A DNA stretch of 8,102 nt, from contig CAMPIU010000122.1 in NCBI GenBank assembly GCA_946886545.1, forward strand, positions 1 through 8,102, read 5' to 3'. Within the stretch, counting starts at the first letter, position 1. Each line of letters opens with the position of its first letter. The DNA comes from an uncultured Flavobacteriales bacterium. Its GTDB lineage: Bacteria; Bacteroidota; Bacteroidia; Flavobacteriales; Crocinitomicaceae. Made by a program: the position numbers and the translations under genes. Positions 1 through 5,471 of the stretch are shown one piece after another. The notes beneath the pieces are model-generated. The model searched no databases. It had not been told where the DNA came from and saw nothing but the letters and a program-made list of their open reading frames with translations.

Positions 1-57
1 CATTGAGACCCCAACCAACTGAAGATCATTTTAATAATGTAATTTACTTAATAGTAA

Positions 58-972
58 CTATTTCACAAAACGAATAGTTCCGTTTCTTCCTGAGAAATCA
101 TTCAGGTGTAAAAAATAAATTCCCTTCTTCAGATGAGTGACATCAATGATATTATTGTTTTCAAGGGCCACTCCCCCCATCATTTTCCCATCTGAACTTG
201 TTACTAAAAATGACTGAATTGATTCAACTCCCCGGATTGTAAGTTTATTATCAACCGGATTAGGATAAACTTCAAGTGATAGCCGGTTATAATCTTCCAG
301 ACCCAAAAAGAATTCAGGAAACTCACCGCATTCAACACCATTATGAACGACATAAAACAAATTCACCAAAAAACTTTGTTCTGTCGGATCTCCGGGACGT
401 TGTTTTCCTCCATATGGTCCGCCGGCGTGCGAATAAACACGGTAATCAGAAATCAGTGGCTCAAGGTCACAAGAATCCATATTATCAGGGTGCATTCCAA
501 AGTGATATACCTGCCCCGAATTATTGAAACACCATGGAGAAGGAGTAAGTGTGTCAACCGAATTGTAACATCCGGTGCTATCACTTTCCCAAAACCAAGT
601 AGCATAATTGCCAAAAACATGATCCGAAGGAGTAGGTGAATACGGAGAGTTTAAGTTCGTGTGCGTAAATGCAAAGGTATCTACCGAATAACTGGGAGGA
701 GTGATTCCACCGCTTCCGTTTGGTAGTGGAGGAAAATAAGTTTGTCTCTGCGCTGAATAGTTAACTACATCACCTGTAGGAGAAAGTTGTTTTGTAAGGA
801 TATGGATCATTTGATAACGATAAGTTATCATTCCCATACTTTGATGACTTGCACTATTATTCAAACCAAAATAATCACCGACTGTAAAGTCGTAGACTTC
901 ACTGCGCATGAGTTGCGAAAAACTTGATTGAGAAATTAAGAATAGAATGGAACTTAGTAACAGATTTTTCAT
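58..972 (-). CDS. Secreted T9SS cargo protein with type A sorting domain, N-terminal domain unrecognised
   Basis: This is a 304-residue protein predicted to cross the inner membrane by Sec and the outer membrane by the type IX secretion system. The start is placed at the ATG whose complement is at 970-972, because MKNLLL followed by a hydrophobic stretch and SSFS-Q then forms a normal signal peptide of about 19 residues. A longer frame to 1032 would bury that peptide behind 20 extra residues. Residues about 230-304 look like a T9SS type A sorting domain: VYPNPV at 235-240, a DG turn, the motif LKKGIYFLHL and a C-terminal IRFVK. The domain between (about 20-225) is rich in Tyr, Pro, Ser and Asn and carries four Cys (135, 148, 168, 215), enough for two disulfides in an exported protein. 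I recognise no catalytic motif, so the function is unknown. It is transcribed away from the GH3 gene across a 135-bp gap. Confidence 0.85.
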   Translation of the reverse strand: MKNLLLSSILFLISQSSFSQLMRSEVYDFTVGDYFGLNNSASHQSMGMITYRYQMIHILTKQLSPTGDVVNYSAQRQTYFPPLPNGSGGITPPSYSVDTFAFTHTNLNSPYSPTPSDHVFGNYATWFWESDSTGCYNSVDTLTPSPWCFNNSGQVYHFGMHPDNMDSCDLEPLISDYRVYSHAGGPYGGKQRPGDPTEQSFLVNLFYVVHNGVECGEFPEFFLGLEDYNRLSLEVYPNPVDNKLTIRGVESIQSFLVTSSDGKMMGGVALENNNIIDVTHLKKGIYFLHLNDFSGRNGTIRFVK

Positions 973-980
973 GGTAACAG

Positions 981-1090
981 TTTGATTGATCGAATATATA
1001 CTTTTCTTCTCAAATAAGAAAATCTGCTTCACCTATCAATTTATCCCGGATAATCGGTGAGAATCAGGGTTCATGTTGAAATCAATCAAA
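981..1090. repeat. Perfect 10-bp inverted repeat flanking the divergent promoter region
   Basis: TTTGATTGAT at 981-990 is the exact reverse complement of ATCAATCAAA at 1081-1090. The arm centres are 100 bp apart. The left arm lies just upstream of the start of the T9SS cargo gene. The right arm lies between the -33 and -7 boxes predicted for the GH3 gene. That position would suit an operator shared by two divergent genes, but no regulator is encoded here, so a role in regulation is inference. A chance repeat in AT-rich DNA cannot be ruled out. Confidence 0.4.
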
Positions 1091-1103
1091 TAATGTAATT
1101 TTG
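1076..1103 (+). promoter_or_regulatory. Predicted Bacteroidota-type promoter of the GH3 gene
   Basis: TTG at 1076-1078, a 17-bp spacer and TAATTTTG at 1096-1103 match the Bacteroidota pattern (TTG, then TAnnTTTG about 17-23 bp downstream). The -7 box ends only 4 bp before the ATG at 1108. Transcription would therefore begin at or beside the start codon, giving a leaderless or nearly leaderless mRNA. Confidence 0.6.
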
Positions 1104-1107
1104 TCAC

Positions 1108-3744
1108 ATGAAACTTCTCCTCTTTTTCCTCTTATTGATTCCTGTACCGGTCGTATTCGGACAACTTTACAAAGATTCATCTCAAGCAGTTGAAGTCCGT
1201 GTCAAGGATTTATTGGGTCGGATGACTACAGAGGAAAAATTCTGGCAGGTATTCATGATTCCTTCGGACGGAGATACTACCGGGGGGAAATTAAAACACG
1301 GAATCTTCGGGCTGCAGGTAAGTGCCGGATCAAAAGGTGATGCGGGCGGGCAATTGCTCTCTTACAATACCAGGGAAGACGCAGTCATTCTCGCTCAAAA
1401 AATCAATGAGCTACAAAACTATTTCGTTACTAAAACCCGTTTGGGAATCCCCATGATTCCCTTTGATGAAGCATTGCACGGATTGGTAAGACATGGTGCA
1501 ACGGCTTTTCCACAGGCAATCGGTTTAGCTGCAAGCTGGGATACTACTCTCATTCACCGGGTCGCCTCGCAAATCGCTTCCGAATGTAGGATCCGCGGAA
1601 TCCGTCAGATACTTTCGCCTGTTGTAAACCTGGCAACAGATGTTCGTTGGGGAAGAACAGAGGAAACTTATGGAGAGGACTCTTTTTTAACCGGTGAAAT
1701 TGGACTGGCTTTTATCCGCTCCTTCGAACAGCTCGGAATTATTACAACACCCAAACATTTTATTGCGAATGTTGGAGAAGGTGGCAGGGATAGTTATCCG
1801 ATCAATTTAAGTGAATGGTACCTGGAGCAAAGTCATTTTATTCCGTTCAAAAAACTTATAAAGGAAGGTGGGGCTCGTTCCATCATGACTGCATACAATT
1901 CTTTAAACGGCACAGCTTGTTCGACAAACGATTGGCTGCTGAATCAAAAACTCAAAAAAGAATGGGGCTTTAAAGGCTTTGTGATTTCTGATGCAAATGC
2001 TGTTGGTGGTGAAGTTGTTCTGCATCAAACTGCCGCCGATTATGCAATGAGCGGGAAACATGCGCTCGAAGGTGGTTTGGATGTCATTTTTCAAACGGAT
2101 TATAGCCATGCCACACTTTTCTATCCGGCTTTCGAATCGGGACAAGTTGATACAACCCGCTTGAACGATGCGGTTTCACGGGTATTGCGTGCAAAGTTTG
2201 AATTGGGCCTATTCGAAAAGCCATACGTTGCCATTCCTGTATCATTGGATTCACTTTCCTCTGAGGGAAAAAAACTGGCCCAACTGGCAGCAGAAAAATC
2301 CTTTGTCTTACTGAAAAACAAAAACGAGGTTTTGCCTCTTAATTCATCAGTTCGTAAAATCGCACTTTTCGGATCGGATGCAAATCATGTCAGATTGGGT
2401 GGATACAGCGGACCCGGGAATAAGCCGGTAAGTATCCTTGACGGATTAAAACTCGCAATCGGAGATTCCATTCAAATAAACTACCGGGAATTGGTAAGTT
2501 ATTCCGACACATTGTATTTCCCCGTTGCCAACAATTACCTCGAAAACAATGGAAAAAACGGTTTGGCAGGAACTTACTTCGACAACGTGGATCTGATGGG
2601 CAAGCCTCTTGTAAGCAGAAATGATTCGCAGATAGATTTCAATTGGACGCTTTATGGTCCATCCAATGAATTAGACAATCATTTCTACTCCGCAAAATGG
2701 GAAGGAAGCCTGCTTGCACCGCAAACCGGAAAGATTGAGATCGGGTTGGAAGGAAATGACGGGTACCGACTTTATCTGAATAATGAGTTGCTTATCGACC
2801 GCTGGGAAAAAGTCAGCTATCATACGGATCTGGTTCCTTTCGACTTCAAAAAAGACACTCATTATCCCATCCGGATTGAATTCAAAGAACCGAAAGGAAA
2901 CGGTAGAATTCGCCTGATCTGGAATTACGGATCAGACAATTCCTTTGATTCGGAACTTAAAAATGCTGTCAAAATTGCTAAAAAATCAGACTTGGCAGTA
3001 ATCGTTGCCGGTATTCATGAAGGAGAATTCCAGGATCGTGCTTCTTTGCGTTTACCCGGAAATCAGGAACGTCTCATCCGGGAATTACATAAAACGGGGA
3101 AACCGGTGGTCGTTTTATTGGTTGGAGGAAGTGCAATAACAATGAATGAATGGATCGATGATGCCGATGCCATTGTGAGTATTTGGTATCCGGGAGAAGC
3201 CGGCGGTTCAGCAGTTGCGAATTTACTTACGGGAAAAATCAATCCTGCCGGAAGATTACCAATCACCTTCCCTGTTTCTGAAGCACAGCTTCCGCTTACT
3301 TACAACCATTTACCAACCGGAAGAAGTGATGATTATTACAATCTGAGCGGTGAACCTCTTTTCCCTTTCGGATTCGGATTGAATTATACACAATTTTCAT
3401 ACGCCGATTTGAAATTGGATAAACAACTGATCTCAAAAGATGAATCTGTGGATCTTTCTTTCACTTTGACAAACACAGGAAAAAGATCCGGTGAAGAAGT
3501 CGTTCAATTGTATCTGAAAAACAAATTGAGTTCACAAGCCCAAGCTGTTATTACATTAAAAGGTTTCCAGCGTGTTCAGTTAAATCCGGGAGAAAGCAAA
3601 CAAGTAACTTTCACCTTAACTTCTGAACTTTTCACACATATATCTGATGATCTGAAAGAATGGGTCGAATCGGGGGATTATGAGTTACTCATTGGTTCTT
3701 CTTCTAAAGATCTGAAATTGAAAACAGTTTTAACTATTCGGTAG
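1108..3744 (+). CDS. GH3 family beta-glucosidase-like glycoside hydrolase with PA14 insert
   Basis: This is an 878-residue exported retaining beta-glycosidase, most likely a beta-glucosidase and possibly a beta-xylosidase. It starts with a signal peptide (residues 1-18, then Gln19). There is no lipobox Cys and no T9SS domain, so it is probably periplasmic. The GH3 TIM barrel spans about 30-370 and shows FDEALHG (119-125), RWGRTEETYGED (180-191) and PKHF (215-218). The nucleophile is Asp295 in GFVISDANAV. The GH3 C-terminal sandwich spans about 395-735 and is interrupted by a PA14 domain at about 484-608 (GTYFDN, EGNDGYRLYLN, RIRLIWNYGS). After the insert, HEGEFQDR supplies the likely acid/base, Glu640 by analogy with BglX-type enzymes. 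A fibronectin III-like domain follows at about 796-866. Ala follows the nucleophile where many family members have Trp. The family call is firm; the substrate is not known. The first ATG is used because it begins the signal peptide. Confidence 0.95.
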   Translation: MKLLLFFLLLIPVPVVFGQLYKDSSQAVEVRVKDLLGRMTTEEKFWQVFMIPSDGDTTGGKLKHGIFGLQVSAGSKGDAGGQLLSYNTREDAVILAQKINELQNYFVTKTRLGIPMIPFDEALHGLVRHGATAFPQAIGLAASWDTTLIHRVASQIASECRIRGIRQILSPVVNLATDVRWGRTEETYGEDSFLTGEIGLAFIRSFEQLGIITTPKHFIANVGEGGRDSYPINLSEWYLEQSHFIPFKKLIKEGGARSIMTAYNSLNGTACSTNDWLLNQKLKKEWGFKGFVISDANAVGGEVVLHQTAADYAMSGKHALEGGLDVIFQTDYSHATLFYPAFESGQVDTTRLNDAVSRVLRAKFELGLFEKPYVAIPVSLDSLSSEGKKLAQLAAEKSFVLLKNKNEVLPLNSSVRKIALFGSDANHVRLGGYSGPGNKPVSILDGLKLAIGDSIQINYRELVSYSDTLYFPVANNYLENNGKNGLAGTYFDNVDLMGKPLVSRNDSQIDFNWTLYGPSNELDNHFYSAKWEGSLLAPQTGKIEIGLEGNDGYRLYLNNELLIDRWEKVSYHTDLVPFDFKKDTHYPIRIEFKEPKGNGRIRLIWNYGSDNSFDSELKNAVKIAKKSDLAVIVAGIHEGEFQDRASLRLPGNQERLIRELHKTGKPVVVLLVGGSAITMNEWIDDADAIVSIWYPGEAGGSAVANLLTGKINPAGRLPITFPVSEAQLPLTYNHLPTGRSDDYYNLSGEPLFPFGFGLNYTQFSYADLKLDKQLISKDESVDLSFTLTNTGKRSGEEVVQLYLKNKLSSQAQAVITLKGFQRVQLNPGESKQVTFTLTSELFTHISDDLKEWVESGDYELLIGSSSKDLKLKTVLTIR

Positions 3745-5176
3745 CCAGCTCAAATCTGAACACCCAAACCGGGTTCTTTTTATTTGCCTGAAGCAATTTT
3801 TTCGGTAAGGTCAATTCTACTTCCTGATCTTTAATTTTATACGGAATGACTTCTCCTGTCGGAACAAAAATCAACTTGGTTCCTTTTTGGGGAAGATTGA
3901 TTGTCCAGCTTACTTTCCCCAGATCTAAATCTGATGGAATGAACAAATAAGCCGTTTTCTCGTCTTTGGATTGCGTGAAAAACACCTTCTCATCCTGGTA
4001 ATGATCCATACTGCGTGTTCCGTAAATTGCTTCCCCATTCACATCCAGCCACTTCCCTACTTCCAATAACTTTTCTTCAACCTCCGGTGGAAAAGTTCCA
4101 TCCGGTTTCGGACCTACTCCCAATAACAAATTCCCGCCCTTAGCAACCACTTCAACCAAAGTACGAATCACCCGATCAGAGGATTTCCAGTTGTTATTCG
4201 GAACATATCCCCAATCATTCCCCAACGGCATACAGGTTTCCCACGGATTCTCAATTCGCTTTTCCGGAATAGTGTGTTCAGGAGTTTGGTAATTTTCAAA
4301 AGGTCCCTGGACAGTTCTGTCTACAACTATCATTCCCGGTTGATTTGACCGCGCCATACCTGCAATTTTTTCAATATCCAATTCCTGGCTCCACTGCGGG
4401 ATTGGGGCTCCCCACATCAAAACCTCATCATCGATTGTATTCATCGGTCTTACCCAACCACCATCCAGCCACAAAATATCTACAGCTCCGTAACCGGTCA
4501 CAATTTCCTGGATTTGTCTGAATGTATAATCCTGAAACTGCTGCCAGCGCCAGGGATGTTTTCGTGTATCGTAATTGTTGTTCCGATTCGGCGTTGCATA
4601 CAAAGGCCACCAGTAATTTTCATTGTGCCAATCAGGTTTGGAATAATACGCCCCGATCATAAATCCCTGATCCCGGTAAGCCGAAAAAATAGGCTTCAGC
4701 ACATCGGCTTTTGGGTCAGAAGCAAATGGCCCTGCAGAAATTTTAAAGTCCGTTTGTTTGGTATCAAACATACAAAACCCATCGTGGTGTTTCGTTGTAA
4801 AAACCAGGTACCGCATTCCTGCCTTGCGTGAAATTTCAGCCCATCTTTCAGGATTGAAGCGCACGGGATTCAATGAATCTTTCAATCCGAAATACCAACG
4901 CTTGTAATCTTCGTAATTGGAAGTCGAATCACGTGTAATCCAGTCTTCAGAACAGATAGACCACGACTCTATAATTCCGGGTACTGCATACAATCCCCAA
5001 TGAATGATAATCCCGAATTTCTGGTCCTGCCATTTCTCCAATTTTTGAAGAACCAATGGATCTGTCGGCTTTTGATAATCGTTCGAAATAGGATGAATTC
5101 CATCACCTTGCGCTAATGCACTCCAAGCTGTTAAACAAGCTATTCCGATAGTAAGGGCCATCTTTAAATTCATCAT
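3734..5176 (-). CDS. GH29 alpha-L-fucosidase
   Basis: This is a 480-residue exported enzyme that hydrolyses terminal alpha-L-fucose by a retaining mechanism. Residues 1-22 form a signal peptide ending in SALA before Gln23. The catalytic barrel shows FGIIIHWGLYAVPG (54-67), the fucose-pocket motif TKHHDGFCMFDTK (128-140) and the nucleophile Asp238 in DILWLDGGW. It also has the family motif PWETCMPLGNDWGY (311-324) and KGGNLLLGVGPKPDG (346-360). Glu300 in TPE is a candidate acid/base, though that position varies among GH29 subgroups. A small beta-sandwich fills about 385-478, and no carbohydrate-binding module follows. There is no T9SS signal, so the protein is probably periplasmic. Met1 and Met2 are adjacent and either could be the start; Met6 is less likely because it would leave out Lys5, the positive charge of the signal peptide. 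The gene's end overlaps the GH3 gene end by 11 bp, and both stops are TAG. Confidence 0.95.
   Translation of the reverse strand: MMNLKMALTIGIACLTAWSALAQGDGIHPISNDYQKPTDPLVLQKLEKWQDQKFGIIIHWGLYAVPGIIESWSICSEDWITRDSTSNYEDYKRWYFGLKDSLNPVRFNPERWAEISRKAGMRYLVFTTKHHDGFCMFDTKQTDFKISAGPFASDPKADVLKPIFSAYRDQGFMIGAYYSKPDWHNENYWWPLYATPNRNNNYDTRKHPWRWQQFQDYTFRQIQEIVTGYGAVDILWLDGGWVRPMNTIDDEVLMWGAPIPQWSQELDIEKIAGMARSNQPGMIVVDRTVQGPFENYQTPEHTIPEKRIENPWETCMPLGNDWGYVPNNNWKSSDRVIRTLVEVVAKGGNLLLGVGPKPDGTFPPEVEEKLLEVGKWLDVNGEAIYGTRSMDHYQDEKVFFTQSKDEKTAYLFIPSDLDLGKVSWTINLPQKGTKLIFVPTGEVIPYKIKDQEVELTLPKKLLQANKKNPVWVFRFELATE
3758..3781 (+). terminator. Possible weak intrinsic terminator of the GH3 gene inside the fucosidase 3' end
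   Basis: Fourteen bases after the GH3 stop, ACCC (3762-3765) can pair with GGGT (3771-3774) around a 5-nt loop, with an outer GAA/TTC pairing across a two-base bulge. Five T follow at 3777-3781. The stem is short, and the same bases encode the C-terminal Asn-Pro-Val-Trp region of the fucosidase on the other strand, so the hairpin may be incidental. Confidence 0.3.
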
Positions 5177-5193
5177 CTGTTTTTTGGTCCGCT

Positions 5194-5222
5194 CAAAAGT
5201 AAAAATAGAATTGGATTCACAA
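5194..5222 (-). promoter_or_regulatory. Predicted Bacteroidota-type promoter of the fucosidase gene
   Basis: Read on the minus strand, TTG (complement of 5220-5222), an 18-bp spacer and TACTTTTG (complement of 5194-5201) match the TTG / TAnnTTTG promoter pattern. The -7 box lies 17 bp from the first ATG, so the predicted leader is only about 12-14 nt. No purine-rich ribosome binding site is visible. Confidence 0.55.
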
Positions 5223-5242
5223 CTACGAAGATCCTTAATACT

Positions 5243-5319
5243 GCATTAATGAAGCATTGTTACTCCAACTTTAAAGCAAGAATATAGCATGAATGAAGCA
5301 TAGATAAAGCATAGATATA
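5243..5319. repeat. Degenerate 11-bp tandem repeat array, seven units
   Basis: Seven consecutive 11-bp units fit this stretch. Five start with GCAT: 5243 (GCATTAATGAA), 5254 (GCATTGTTACT), 5287 (GCATGAATGAA), 5298 (GCATAGATAAA) and 5309 (GCATAGATATA). The unit at 5276 is GCAAGAATATA, and the unit at 5265 is badly degraded. The last three are the most alike, and AATGAAGCAT recurs exactly 44 bp (four periods) apart at 5248 and 5292. The 11-bp period is close to one DNA turn, so equivalent bases would face roughly the same side. The array sits in the gap between two divergent promoters. A role as a protein-binding array, or simply as decaying repeat DNA, is inference. Confidence 0.6.
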
Positions 5320-5321
5320 GT

Positions 5322-5329
5322 TACGTTTG
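5322..5329 (+). promoter_or_regulatory. Possible distal -7 promoter box directly after the 11-bp array
   Basis: TACGTTTG matches TAnnTTTG exactly and begins 3 bp after the tandem array. No TTG is found at the usual -33 distance; array sequence occupies that position. If active, it would give the helicase gene a second transcript with a leader of about 140 nt, or drive a short non-coding RNA. Confidence 0.3.
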
Positions 5330-5347
5330 TATATGTTTTTAACATCT

Positions 5348-5390
5348 AGGAAGTATATTTAACTACAGTTCTTACTAAATAGCTCTTCCT
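5348..5390 (+). other. Possible imperfect hairpin in the helicase upstream region
   Basis: AGGAAG (5348-5353) can pair with CTTCCT (5385-5390), and inside it TATTTA (5356-5361) with TAAATA (5376-5381), leaving a small internal loop and a 14-nt apical loop. It would only be transcribed from the possible distal promoter at 5322-5329. The inner stem is entirely A-T. It resembles no riboswitch I know. The rest of the gap between the two genes shows no ORF I would support. Confidence 0.25.
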
Positions 5391-5458
5391 GATGACTAAT
5401 ATTTAAACTTTTAAGGAAATTACACCTCAGATATTCTAGTTTAAAAGCTTCAATGTTC

Positions 5459-5466
5459 TAACTTTG
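5459..5466 (+). promoter_or_regulatory. Predicted proximal -7 promoter box of the helicase gene
   Basis: TAACTTTG matches TAnnTTTG exactly and ends 5 bp before the ATG at 5472, which predicts an almost leaderless mRNA. The -33 region reads AGTTTA at about 5438-5443, with no TTG, so this half of the promoter is weak. Confidence 0.5.
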
Positions 5467-5471
5467 TAAAC

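Noticed and set aside
1..3. CAT at the left edge as the minus-strand start codon of another gene
   Set aside because: Only the three bases are visible, and no promoter box is found in the 54 bp upstream.
44..57. Small hairpin TTACT-taat-AGTAA just after the stop of the T9SS cargo gene
   Set aside because: The stem is 5 bp, nearly all A-T, with no T run after it in the leftward direction. It is too weak to call a terminator.
343..639. Plus-strand open frames inside the T9SS cargo gene, and similar frames inside the other genes
   Set aside because: They are shadows of well-supported genes on the other strand or in another frame, with no domain motifs or start signals.
991..998. TATATTCG on the minus strand as a -7 box for the T9SS cargo gene
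   Set aside because: It has one mismatch to TAnnTTTG, and the nearest upstream TTG is only 12 bp away, too close for the usual spacing.
973..1032. N-terminal extension of the T9SS cargo gene to an ATG at 1032
   Set aside because: It would place 20 residues, including charged ones, ahead of a clean signal peptide that has its own ATG.
5249..5287. A 12-codon ORF (MKHCYSNFKARI) running through the 11-bp array
   Set aside because: It is very short, no promoter or ribosome site precedes it, and it is better explained by the repeat composition.
5402..5445. Inverted repeat TTTAAACT / AGTTTAAA upstream of the helicase
   Set aside because: The arms are low-complexity A/T with a 28-nt loop. This is easily expected by chance in AT-rich DNA.
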